Assembly (NCBI GenBank): GCA_947500385.1 | Contig: CANMSA010000003.1 | Coordinates: 124,001 to 188,000 of the forward strand | DNA: 64,000 bases | Origin: an uncultured Flavobacteriaceae bacterium | GTDB taxonomy: Bacteria; Bacteroidota; Bacteroidia; Flavobacteriales; Flavobacteriaceae | Direction: 5' to 3' | In this document: piece by piece, positions 1-7,434 of the stretch | Layout: every line of letters begins with the position of its first letter | Position numbering within the stretch: position 1 is the first letter of the stretch | Notes under the pieces: generated by a model | Databases searched by the model: none | Told to the model about the DNA's origin: nothing | The model's input: the letters and a program-made list of their open reading frames with translations, nothing else | Program-made: the position numbers and the translations under genes

Positions 1-408
1 GGCCCAATAACCATGGTACCCATAGGTGTTGCCCGTCCCTTCATCGGTGGCACCGTGAATTTGCTCCACGACCGGGGTAAACCAAATGGCGTTGACACCA
101 AGGTCGGAAAAATATCCGTCGTTGAGTTTTTGAGTAATACCGGCGATGTCACCCCCCATGAACCCTCGAAGGGTCGCGGTGCTATCGGTACGTCCAAAAG
201 TGGTATCATTCTCTATATTGCCATTTTTGAAACGGTCGGTAAGCAAAAAATATATATTGGCTCCATCCCATACAAAAGGAGCCTTTTTTTCGGGAACCTT
301 GGAAATCGTATCCGCGACGGCCATAGCCGGCGGATTCGTGTCTTTTTTTACTTCCTTACATGAAAAAAACAAAAATAGGAGGGAAATTGCAATGAAGGTC
401 TTCGTCAT
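1..408 (-). CDS. Alpha-amylase family (GH13) lipoprotein, 5' part only
   Basis: The N-terminal 136 codons of a gene that runs off the left edge. Translation from the ATG at 408 gives a short hydrophobic leader ending in a lipobox (LFFSC, Cys17), so the product is probably a lipid-anchored envelope enzyme. After a low-complexity linker comes the start of a GH13 barrel: ANIYFLLTDRF (about residues 51-61), GFMGGDIAGI, the LG-x-NAIWFTPV strand, and at the edge GNTYGYHGYWA, the usual alpha-amylase YHGYW motif. The family hydrolyses alpha-1,4-glucans such as starch or glycogen. The catalytic Asp/Glu residues lie beyond the window. Family assignment is firm; exact specificity cannot be seen. Confidence 0.88.
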   Translation of the reverse strand, partial: MTKTFIAISLLFLFFSCKEVKKDTNPPAMAVADTISKVPEKKAPFVWDGANIYFLLTDRFKNGNIENDTTFGRTDSTATLRGFMGGDIAGITQKLNDGYFSDLGVNAIWFTPVVEQIHGATDEGTGNTYGYHGYWA

Positions 409-499
409 AGATACTGCTTTATGCTAATAATGGGGAACACGCCAATGCATGCTATTATATTTTCCCTAAAGCTATAAAATGATAGGGGAACTAGAAAAT

Positions 500-1279
500 T
501 TATTTTTTTCGGTTGAGCACTTTAAATTCCTCGTAGCAGCTGCTAATAGCATCCAGAATTTGAAGGTCGTTTGCGGTCGTAATAAACGATTTGGAGTAGT
601 TGCAATTGTTCAGTATATCTTCAATATCAACTTTTTTGATCTGTAATAGCTCCATCAGTACTTCCCTGTCGAATTTGGTGGCAAGTAAATCCCGTATTTC
701 ATCTTCTTCTTTTATTTTTCGGAGCTTTCGCATTTGGTTTGGCTTTTTACCAAAGAGGTTGCGAAGTAGATCTGCGGGATTCAAAATTGCACCTAGCACT
801 TTGGTGACGGCACTGGGATTTTTATTTCCTCCCTCATAGCCAACGGAAAGGCCCGAGATACTGTATTGATACGAAGTATTAATAGGAAGGTTTTTTACGT
901 CTATTTCCAGATACCCCGTCAACTGGTAAGGGGTCACAATTACTTCTTCGAGTGCGTAGGCCAATTCGGTGAGCGATATTTTGGTGTCCTTGAACTTGAA
1001 CATATCGTTGGTTACCCGCACTTTTTGCGGTTTAAAACCAAGGTACGAAAAATAAAGGGTGTCGTTTACTGCTGCGGAAATGGTGAACTCCCCTTCTTTG
1101 TTCGTGATGGTGCCTACTACCTCGTTTAGGTTGATAACGTGTACACTCTCCAAAGGAGCATCGGTCTGGGCATTGATTACCAACGCCTTAATTTCTTTAG
1201 TAACTACATTTTCTTCGGCATCTTGGCCATATGCCACGCAAGCTAAGAGAAGAACTACCCATCTAATCTGTTTTACCAT
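500..1279 (-). CDS. CarboxypepD_reg-like domain protein, secreted
   Basis: 259 residues from the ATG at 1279, chosen because it directly precedes a signal peptide (MVKQIRWVVLLLACVAYGQ); an upstream in-frame start at 1318 would put charged residues before it. Residues about 30-115 form a carboxypeptidase-regulatory-like beta-sandwich (ALVINAQTDAPLESVHV, GTITNKEGEFTI, YFSYLGFKPQKV), as in many Bacteroidota surface proteins. The C-terminal half is mostly helical and charged, with no catalytic motif I recognise. It lies downstream of deaD but behind that gene's terminator, so it is probably transcribed separately. Likely a periplasmic or outer-membrane-associated protein of unknown role. Confidence 0.75.
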   Translation of the reverse strand: MVKQIRWVVLLLACVAYGQDAEENVVTKEIKALVINAQTDAPLESVHVINLNEVVGTITNKEGEFTISAAVNDTLYFSYLGFKPQKVRVTNDMFKFKDTKISLTELAYALEEVIVTPYQLTGYLEIDVKNLPINTSYQYSISGLSVGYEGGNKNPSAVTKVLGAILNPADLLRNLFGKKPNQMRKLRKIKEEDEIRDLLATKFDREVLMELLQIKKVDIEDILNNCNYSKSFITTANDLQILDAISSCYEEFKVLNRKK

Positions 1280-1316
1280 CCTGTAAGTATCGCTTGTAAA
1301 AATACTAAACAAAACC

Positions 1317-1342
1317 AAAAAATACGCCGAAGCGTATTTTTT
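1317..1342 (-). terminator. Rho-independent terminator of deaD
   Basis: On the minus strand the RNA reads six A, UACGC, a UUCG tetraloop closed by C-G, GCGUA, then six U: an 11-bp stem with an exceptionally stable loop and a U tract. It starts 28 nt past the helicase stop codon. The flanking A and U runs make it roughly symmetrical, so it might also act on the other strand. Confidence 0.85.
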
Positions 1343-1369
1343 AGTGAAGAATTAACATAATGCGATTTC

Positions 1370-3130
1370 TTAGAAAAAATCACTTCTTCGGGTACTTCGT
1401 CTTTTCCCCGAATTGGCCGCGTTGCCGCGATTTCCTCTTCTATCACTACTTTTTTTACCATATCCGCCCTTGTCTTTGCGGCGTCCTTTGTCCCTTCCGC
1501 CGGAACGTCTTCTATTTCCTCCGCCACCGGGACTTTTGGAAACTTCGACATTTACAAAACGTCCGTCTACCTTAAATTCGGTAAATGTCTTCAAAATCTG
1601 TTCGGTAACATCTGCCTCTGAATTGAAGAAAGAGAAGCTATCTTTCACATCTACTTTAAAGATGTCTTCCTTGCCCAGACCAACGGTATCCCGCACAAAA
1701 TCCTTGAGGGACATCCAGTCATATCCATCTTTTTCTCCAACATTGATAAAATAGCGTACGGCCCCGTTACTGGGAATGTGGTCTCTACCACTTCGGTCAT
1801 GGGAACCGCCTGTATTAAGGTCTTTGGTCTTATTGTAGTAATTGGAGAATCGGGTAAATTCGACCGATACGATTTTCTTGATCAGTTCATCCCTATCAAT
1901 TCCCTGCAACACATCATTGATTGCAGGCAGATAATTTTCGACATCTGCGTTGATTTCGGTATCCTTGATTTTATTGGCCAAATGATACAGCTGTATTTCG
2001 CAAATTTCAGGGCCGGTAGGAATCTTCTTGGTTAGGAACTTTTGCTTTATTTTTTTCTCGATCGCCTGTATTTTCCGCATTTCACTGCGTGTTACGATTA
2101 CCATTGAAATACCCGATTTCCCGGCCCTTCCTGTACGCCCGCTCCGATGGGTATAGGTTTCGATTTCGTCTGGTAATTGGTAATTGATCACATGTGTGAT
2201 ATCGTCAACATCTATTCCCCTGGCCGCTACATCGGTGGCGACCAACATTTGAATCTGTTTTTTTCGAAAAGAATTCATTACCAAATCGCGTTGGTTTTGG
2301 CTCAAGTCTCCGTGTAAGGCCCCGGCATTGTATCCATCTTCGATTAAATTCTCGGCCACTTTTTGAGTGTCGCGCTTGGTACGGCAAAATACAACTGAAA
2401 AGATATCGGGATGTGCATCTGCTAAGCGTTTGAGAGCCGGATAGCGATCTCTACCACCGACTACATAGTACTCGTGTTGTACCGTACTTGCACCTGAATT
2501 TTTTGTGCCTACCGTAATCTCGGTAGGGTTGTGCATGAACTTTTTGGCAATTATGGAAACTTCTTTGGGCATGGTCGCCGAAAATAGCCAAGTAGATTTT
2601 TCGTTCGGAGTGTTGGAAAGAATATCCTTGATATCCTCATAAAAACCCATATTCAGCATTTCATCTGCTTCATCTAGGACACAATAATCTATTTTGGAAA
2701 TATCTACAAGACCACGGCCGATCATGTCTTTCATTCTCCCCGGAGTGGCGACCACGATCTGCGCACCTCTGCGAATCTGCCTGGCTTGTTCGGTAATACT
2801 GGCACCGCCATAGATGGCCACTACATTTATACTTTTTTCATACTTTGAATAGGCCTTCAGTTCATTCGTAATTTGCAGACAGAGCTCCCGTGTCGGCGAA
2901 AGAATAAGTCCCTGAGTGGTTCTGCTTTCCGCTTCAATTTTTTGGATTAACGGGAAGCCGAACGCGGCAGTTTTTCCGGTACCCGTTTGTGCAAGGGCTA
3001 CTAGATCAATTTCACCTTCTAATAAGAGGGGGATGGCTTTTTCTTGTACTTCGGAAGGGGTTTCAAAACCCATATCGGTCACAGCATCCAATAGGGATTG
3101 CTGAAGCCCGAGTGCTTCAAATTTTGTCAT
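1370..3130 (-). CDS. deaD: DEAD-box ATP-dependent RNA helicase (DeaD/CsdA type)
   Basis: 586 residues. ATP-dependent RNA unwinding, typically in ribosome assembly, mRNA turnover and cold adaptation. All core motifs are visible: Q-motif region (FEALGL...TPSEVQ), Walker A AQTGTGKT (47-54), PTRELCLQ (79-86), GG and TPGR, DEAD (153-156), SATMP (184-188) and HRSGRTGRAG in the second RecA domain. Residues about 455-530 (RYFINVGEKDGYDW...GRFVNVEVSK) match a DbpA-type RNA-binding domain, which sends this group to rRNA. The last 50 residues are a Gly/Arg/Lys-rich basic tail. Preceded by a structured leader of about 105 nt and followed by a UUCG terminator, it looks like a single-gene transcript. Confidence 0.95.
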   Translation of the reverse strand: MTKFEALGLQQSLLDAVTDMGFETPSEVQEKAIPLLLEGEIDLVALAQTGTGKTAAFGFPLIQKIEAESRTTQGLILSPTRELCLQITNELKAYSKYEKSINVVAIYGGASITEQARQIRRGAQIVVATPGRMKDMIGRGLVDISKIDYCVLDEADEMLNMGFYEDIKDILSNTPNEKSTWLFSATMPKEVSIIAKKFMHNPTEITVGTKNSGASTVQHEYYVVGGRDRYPALKRLADAHPDIFSVVFCRTKRDTQKVAENLIEDGYNAGALHGDLSQNQRDLVMNSFRKKQIQMLVATDVAARGIDVDDITHVINYQLPDEIETYTHRSGRTGRAGKSGISMVIVTRSEMRKIQAIEKKIKQKFLTKKIPTGPEICEIQLYHLANKIKDTEINADVENYLPAINDVLQGIDRDELIKKIVSVEFTRFSNYYNKTKDLNTGGSHDRSGRDHIPSNGAVRYFINVGEKDGYDWMSLKDFVRDTVGLGKEDIFKVDVKDSFSFFNSEADVTEQILKTFTEFKVDGRFVNVEVSKSPGGGGNRRRSGGRDKGRRKDKGGYGKKSSDRRGNRGNAANSGKRRSTRRSDFF

Positions 3131-3144
3131 AATGTGTTTTACTT

Positions 3145-3210
3145 AATCGCTAATAGGTGTGTTGCATAGAGCGATTATCGTATATAACCCATTGGACTCC
3201 GCGCAACACC
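3145..3210 (-). promoter_or_regulatory. Structured 5' leader of deaD (pseudoknot or switch)
   Basis: Between the -7 box and the deaD ATG the RNA contains two perfect 7-bp complementary pairs that interleave: GUGUUGC (plus positions 3203-3209) with GCAACAC (3159-3165), and AAUCGCU (3170-3176) with AGCGAUU (3145-3151). The order is 1-2-1'-2', so they form an H-type pseudoknot or two mutually exclusive hairpins. The second hairpin ends 14 nt before the ATG. Pairing is read directly from the sequence; a regulatory role is inference. Confidence 0.5.
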
Positions 3211-3240
3211 TGCCATACCGGCGGCGTTTATTTCGAGCGG

Positions 3241-3248
3241 CAAAGGTA
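3241..3248 (-). promoter_or_regulatory. -7 promoter box of deaD
   Basis: TACCTTTG on the minus strand matches the Bacteroidota TAnnTTTG -7 consensus exactly. It predicts a transcript start near 3236 and a 5' leader of about 105 nt. No clear TTG -33 box is seen. Confidence 0.55.
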
Positions 3249-3287
3249 CTGCTAATAATTGATATAGTAAATGTTGCTACTTTTGGT

Positions 3288-3932
3288 CTAAGGAGCGGTA
3301 AGGTAACCATATGCGGAGAAGGCAATTCCTATAATTCCGAAAACAATCATAAGAACAATAAACGTTTTCTGTAGCAAGGGGTTGTCGTATAGAATAATGC
3401 ATACGGCTCCCAATACAATACTGATCTGAAAGAAAAGCAGCCCAAGATCGAACATTTTGGTGGCATTGTCATAGTCCTCGGCCAGCTGTTCCCATTCTTT
3501 TAAACCGGTAATTACCCCCATTTCACCATCAATATCTTGAGCCCATTCTTTTTCGGGAATATTGGCGGAACCTAAAAGCAGTTCTTTTTTTTCCGCTGCG
3601 TATTTTGCTATTTTTTGAGTGGTCTCCGCTATTTTGGAGTTGACCATTGGACGCTTATCTTCCGATATCATATCGGTGTTCATCAGGGTTTGCAAGTAGT
3701 CTACCTCACTTTCTTTTAGACTCTCCTTAATGGTTTTTGATTGGTACCAATTCGAGTAGTTGACCACTTTGTTATGGGCAATCATCATTTCTTCTTCAAG
3801 TTCCCCGTTTACGAGTTGGGCAATGGCCATTAAAGCTGCAAAGACAGCGATGAGAACACCTCCAATGGCCTCTGCCTTTTCCGACGCGACCGAAACTTCG
3901 ACCGTTTCTTCGTCTTTTTTATTCTTAAACAT
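3288..3932 (-). CDS. DUF4337-like membrane protein
   Basis: 214 residues. An acidic/basic N-terminal tail is followed by a membrane helix (about 24-41, GVLIAVFAALMAIAQLV), then a long hydrophilic region rich in Glu/Lys with YSNWYQSKTIKESL, which resembles DUF4337 proteins, and two more membrane helices (about 161-180 and 188-210). The topology suggests a soluble helical domain held between membrane segments. The ATG lies 8 bp inside the 3' end of rdgB, so translation is probably coupled to it. Function unknown; the family number is from memory. Confidence 0.7.
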   Translation of the reverse strand: MFKNKKDEETVEVSVASEKAEAIGGVLIAVFAALMAIAQLVNGELEEEMMIAHNKVVNYSNWYQSKTIKESLKESEVDYLQTLMNTDMISEDKRPMVNSKIAETTQKIAKYAAEKKELLLGSANIPEKEWAQDIDGEMGVITGLKEWEQLAEDYDNATKMFDLGLLFFQISIVLGAVCIILYDNPLLQKTFIVLMIVFGIIGIAFSAYGYLTAP

Positions 3933-4509
3933 TCGACGGCTTTTTTAGATGGTCCATTAATTTCTGAATTGCTTTTCCCCTGTGGCTTATACTGTTCTTT
4001 GTTTTTAGTGATAACTGCGCAAATGTTTCCTTATAACCGATCGGCTTAAAGATAGGGTCGTACCCAAAACCATCGACTCCTGCTGTTTCGAAGGTAATTT
4101 CCCCTTCTGCGATTCCTTCAAAAAGATGTGTTTCGTTATGTAGGTTCAAGGCAATAATGGTCTTGAAATACGCACTGCGATCGGTGCTGCTTGCCAGTTC
4201 TTTTAGAAGCTTGTTCATGTTATCTTGTGCATGCTTGCCTGCACCGGCATACCGGGCCGAATATACTCCTGGGGCACCGTTAAGGGCATTTACCAGTAAG
4301 CCGGTATCGTCGGCGAAACAGGGTAGCTGGTAGTTTTCGGTAACATAGTTTGCCTTTATTTGAGCATTTTCTTCCAAAGTTTTGCCGATTTCGGGAATGT
4401 CTTCCGTACATCCGATTTCTAAAAGTGAAACAAGGTGTATGTGTGAGGGCATTAATTTCTTTACCTCTTCTAGTTTGTTCTGATTGTGGGTGGCGAAAAC
4501 GAGTTGCAT
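3925..4509 (-). CDS. rdgB: Non-canonical purine NTP pyrophosphatase, RdgB/HAM1 family
   Basis: 194 residues, the usual size for the family. It hydrolyses dITP, XTP and ITP to the monophosphates, keeping deaminated purines out of DNA and RNA. Visible signatures are the N-terminal substrate loop ATHNQNKLEE (6-15), FADDTGLLVNAL with its metal-binding acidic pair, PGVYSARYAG, and near the C-terminus DGFGYDPIF and SHRGKA. First gene of a two-gene operon with the DUF4337-like protein (8-bp overlap). Its ATG lies only 5 nt after a perfect TAATTTTG box, so the mRNA may be leaderless. Confidence 0.95.
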   Translation of the reverse strand: MQLVFATHNQNKLEEVKKLMPSHIHLVSLLEIGCTEDIPEIGKTLEENAQIKANYVTENYQLPCFADDTGLLVNALNGAPGVYSARYAGAGKHAQDNMNKLLKELASSTDRSAYFKTIIALNLHNETHLFEGIAEGEITFETAGVDGFGYDPIFKPIGYKETFAQLSLKTKNSISHRGKAIQKLMDHLKKPSNV

Positions 4510-4514
4510 GTGCT

Positions 4515-4522
4515 CAAAATTA
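4515..4522 (-). promoter_or_regulatory. -7 promoter box of rdgB
   Basis: TAATTTTG on the minus strand, an exact TAnnTTTG match, ending 5 nt before the rdgB ATG. If used, transcription would start at or next to the start codon. Confidence 0.5.
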
Positions 4523-4614
4523 CTAATTTTATAAAATGGGCACCTTGAGAGGGCAAATATTTGAATGTTTTCTTTTGTTCATGTATTAAAAAATAGTTTT
4601 AGAAAAGCGTTAAA

Positions 4615-5067
4615 ATGAATTTAAGAGTACCCCCGGTTGTTGTTTTTGTTGTTTTTGGTGGGGCCATGTATCTGCTTGCGAAGTTTTTACCGGTAGGTGA
4701 TTTTGATTTCTTTGGCAAGTATTATCTTATTTGGTTATTGGTTGTAATGGCTTTTGGGATAGGAACTGTTGCATTGGCTCATTTTGTGCTTGCAAAGACC
4801 ACCATAGACCCCACTGCGCCTTCAAAGGCCACTAGTTTGGTTCATAAAGGGCTCTATCGTTTTTCGAGAAACCCGATGTATTTGGCAATGCTGTTATTGT
4901 TGTTGGCGTTGGGTCTCTGGTTGGGAAATGCCTTTAACACCTTGCTGGCCGCTGGTTTTGTGGGATATATGAATAAATTTCAGATAGCGCCGGAAGAAGA
5001 AGCCCTTCAGACACTTTTTGGAAAGGAATACCAACGGTATTGTGGAAACGTGCGTAGATGGTTTTAA
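4615..5067 (+). CDS. Isoprenylcysteine carboxyl methyltransferase (ICMT)/phospholipid methyltransferase-like membrane protein
   Basis: 150 residues with about four hydrophobic segments (roughly 7-24, 35-57, 90-107, 108-120). The conserved block HKGLYRFSRNPMYLAM (about 83-98) followed by the C-terminal EEEALQTLFGKEYQRYCGNVRRW is typical of the bacterial ICMT/PEMT-like family, where these residues form the SAM and substrate site. Bacterial members methylate small or membrane substrates that are mostly undefined, so the substrate here is unknown. It stands alone between divergent rdgB and the satD pair. Confidence 0.8.
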   Translation: MNLRVPPVVVFVVFGGAMYLLAKFLPVGDFDFFGKYYLIWLLVVMAFGIGTVALAHFVLAKTTIDPTAPSKATSLVHKGLYRFSRNPMYLAMLLLLLALGLWLGNAFNTLLAAGFVGYMNKFQIAPEEEALQTLFGKEYQRYCGNVRRWF

Positions 5068-5083
5068 ATAATTAACCAAAATA

Positions 5084-5104
5084 CTTATAATGCGTTGTTA
5101 TAAG
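5084..5104. promoter_or_regulatory. CTTATAA dyad upstream of the SatD-family gene (putative operator)
   Basis: A perfect inverted repeat CTTATAA-N7-TTATAAG. A third copy of the half-site, CTTATAA, occurs at 5170-5176 touching the start codon of the SatD-family gene, and another inverted repeat (GCTAAT/ATTAGC) lies at 5141-5162. The arrangement suggests an operator, perhaps bound by the HTH domain of the gene product; binding is inference. Confidence 0.4.
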
Positions 5105-5177
5105 CATTTTGAATTATAGTAGCTATTTATTAGTAAAAAAGCTAATTATTGTATATATTAGCACTTTAGCTTATAAA

Positions 5178-5789
5178 ATGATAGCAATTATTACAGGTGA
5201 TATTATCAACTCTGAGAATCATGCCTCATCGGAATGGCTCGGAATTCTTAAGAACCATTTTTCCAAATTAGGGAAGGCCCCAGAAGATTGGGAGATTTAC
5301 CGAGGCGACGAATTTCAATTAAGAGTGCCTTTGTCTGACGCATTTGAAGTGGCTATCCATATCAAAGCATTAATGAAAACGATAAAGGGTTTAGATGTGC
5401 GAATGGGCATTGGTCTTGGTCAAGAAACTTTTATAGGGGGAGGGGTGAGCGAGTCAAACGGCCCAGCCTACCAACGTTCCGGGAGAACCTTTGAAGCTCT
5501 TAAAGCAGATAAAACGAATCTTACCGTGGCAACCGGGCATGGCTTTTATGACAAAACCTTAAATCTGTTACTCCGGTTGGCACTCGATTTCATGAATGAC
5601 TGGAGCGTGGTTTCCGCAGAAATTGTCGTGATAGCATTAGACAGGCCAAACGCTTCCCAGCAAGAAATAGCGGCCGAACTTGGTATTCAACAATCGGCTG
5701 TTAGCCAACGGCAAAAAAGAGCACGTTTAGATTTGGTATACGCCTTATTGAACTATTACAAAATGAGTGTTAAAGAGCTTACCGCATGA
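5178..5789 (+). CDS. SatD-family protein with C-terminal helix-turn-helix
   Basis: 203 residues from the ATG at 5178, chosen because the protein then opens with the family signature MIAIITGDIINSE; an in-frame ATG at 5109 would add 23 hydrophobic, unconserved residues. The N-terminal part (to about 130) has the SatD look (GDIINS, YRGDEFQLRVP, RMGIGLGQ) and distantly recalls nucleotide-cyclase-like folds. Residues about 155-190 (ASQQEIAAELGIQQSAVSQRQKRA) form a clear HTH. The stop codon overlaps the start of the DUF3307 gene (ATGA), a pairing I recall from other Bacteroidota. Biochemical role unknown. Confidence 0.75.
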   Translation: MIAIITGDIINSENHASSEWLGILKNHFSKLGKAPEDWEIYRGDEFQLRVPLSDAFEVAIHIKALMKTIKGLDVRMGIGLGQETFIGGGVSESNGPAYQRSGRTFEALKADKTNLTVATGHGFYDKTLNLLLRLALDFMNDWSVVSAEIVVIALDRPNASQQEIAAELGIQQSAVSQRQKRARLDLVYALLNYYKMSVKELTA

Positions 5790-6484
5790 TGTTTTTCTTA
5801 AAATTATTTTTAGCGCATCTTATTGCTGATTTTTTATTACAGCCAACCTCTTGGGTGGTTCATAAGGAATCAAAGAAAGTAAAATCGAAATACCTATACA
5901 TCCATATTTTAGTGCATTTTGGCATTACGATGTTACTTCTTTGGGATGTTTCTTATTGGGGAGTTGCGGTCCTGATCGCAGTAACCCATTATCTAATAGA
6001 TGTAGCAAAACTATATGCAACCCCGCTTTTCAAACATTCCAATATTCCCTTTTTCATAGACCAGCTATTGCATGTCCTGGTACTGTATGCGTGCGCATTT
6101 TACGGGGAGTTTTGGGAGCAAACACTTTTTCTGGCAGAGCAGGTCGACCTCGGTTTGTTGGTGGCGGTGGTATTTGTGAGCTTTCCGGCGGGAATCATCA
6201 TGGGGAAATTATTGGAACCTATGGCGGGTCAAATAGAATTGGATCATGAATCTTTGCCCAATGCCGGGAAGTATATCGGTATTATTGAACGAATTTTTGT
6301 GATCATCTTCATTGTATTGGGAAAATGGGAAGCCATCGGACTACTAATTACGGCAAAGTCAGTGTTTCGTTTCAACGATTTAAAGGAAAGTAACAATCGA
6401 AAATTAACTGAATACATCCTTATTGGAACGTTATTAAGTTTTGGGATGGCCATCGTAACCGGTTTGATTTATGAACACTTTTAG
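5786..6484 (+). CDS. DUF3307 integral membrane protein
   Basis: 232 residues with about six hydrophobic segments. The N-terminus carries the family signature (LFLAHLIADFLLQPTSWVVHK) followed by HILVHFGIT and the motif THYLIDVAKLY; these conserved His and Asp residues in or near membrane helices suggest a metal or catalytic site, but none is established. Start ATG overlaps the stop of the SatD-family gene by 4 bp, so the two are translationally coupled and very likely act together. Its own end overlaps the following hydrolase gene by 14 bp. Confidence 0.8.
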   Translation: MMFFLKLFLAHLIADFLLQPTSWVVHKESKKVKSKYLYIHILVHFGITMLLLWDVSYWGVAVLIAVTHYLIDVAKLYATPLFKHSNIPFFIDQLLHVLVLYACAFYGEFWEQTLFLAEQVDLGLLVAVVFVSFPAGIIMGKLLEPMAGQIELDHESLPNAGKYIGIIERIFVIIFIVLGKWEAIGLLITAKSVFRFNDLKESNNRKLTEYILIGTLLSFGMAIVTGLIYEHF

Positions 6485-7265
6485 CAAGCGCTCATTTTTA
6501 TTTTTCACTTGTTTCGCACTTCTTAGTTTCGTTAGCGGTCAGGAAACATCTTTTACTTCGTTCGATGGTACCAAGATAGCGTACACCGATGAAGGGCATG
6601 GGAAACCGGTACTTTTAATACATGGTTTTATCAATACCCGTAAAAATTGGGATAAAAGCCAACTGAAAAAAGACTTGATCGCCAAAGGATATCGTGTAAT
6701 CGCTCCCGATTTAAGGGGGAACGGCGATTCGGGAAAACCGCAAGAAGACGATGCCTATGAAAATGATGCCGAAGTGACCGATCTGGTATGGTTGATAAAC
6801 CATTTGCAACTCAAAAAATACAAAGCGGTGGGATATTCCAGGGGCAGTATTGTGCTTGCGAAACTTTTAACGGTGGATAAGAGAATAAAAAAGGCGGTTT
6901 TAGGAGGAATGGGCATAGATTTTTCTGATCCAAATTGGGATCGACGTCTAATGTTTGCCGAGGCCTTTGCAGGTAATACAAACGAACTTACCAAAGGAGC
7001 CGTGGAATATGCCAAATCAATCAACGCCGATCTACAATCTCTGCACCTGCAACAAAAACATCAACCGGTAACCACAAAACAGGCGCTTAAAAAAATTAAA
7101 AAACGTGTTTTGGTCATCGCGGGTGATCGAGATGTGGACAATGGAAGTCCCGCAGCACTTCAACAAGCATTGCCCAAAGCAAATCTGAAATTGGTTCCGG
7201 GGGATCACAACGGTACCTATAAAACTGCCGCCTTTTCCAAAACTATTTGTTCGTTCTTAAAGTAA
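6471..7265 (+). CDS. Alpha/beta-fold hydrolase, secreted
   Basis: 264 residues. A signal peptide (to about residue 24, ending FVSGQ) precedes a standard alpha/beta hydrolase: oxyanion-region HGF at 51-53, APDLRGNGDSGKP (78-90), nucleophile elbow GYSRG with Ser123, a candidate acid in GDRDVD and the catalytic His in GDHNGT near the C-terminus. Esterase or lipase-like activity is likely, but the natural substrate cannot be read from the sequence. Overlap with the DUF3307 gene makes it the third gene of a satD-DUF3307-hydrolase operon. Confidence 0.85.
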   Translation: MNTFSKRSFLFFTCFALLSFVSGQETSFTSFDGTKIAYTDEGHGKPVLLIHGFINTRKNWDKSQLKKDLIAKGYRVIAPDLRGNGDSGKPQEDDAYENDAEVTDLVWLINHLQLKKYKAVGYSRGSIVLAKLLTVDKRIKKAVLGGMGIDFSDPNWDRRLMFAEAFAGNTNELTKGAVEYAKSINADLQSLHLQQKHQPVTTKQALKKIKKRVLVIAGDRDVDNGSPAALQQALPKANLKLVPGDHNGTYKTAAFSKTICSFLK

Positions 7266-7434
7266 TCAGGCTATTTTCAATTCTTTGGAAATTATCAAAT
7301 CAATAATGTAACTCCCTTTTAAAAGCGAAATTCTTATCAAAATAATGGCTTTTGGTGATAGGGATAACTTTTCATACGATTCCACCCGGTTCAACGGAAT
7401 TAATTTTTACTTTTAACCCTTAATTTTCTTTAAA

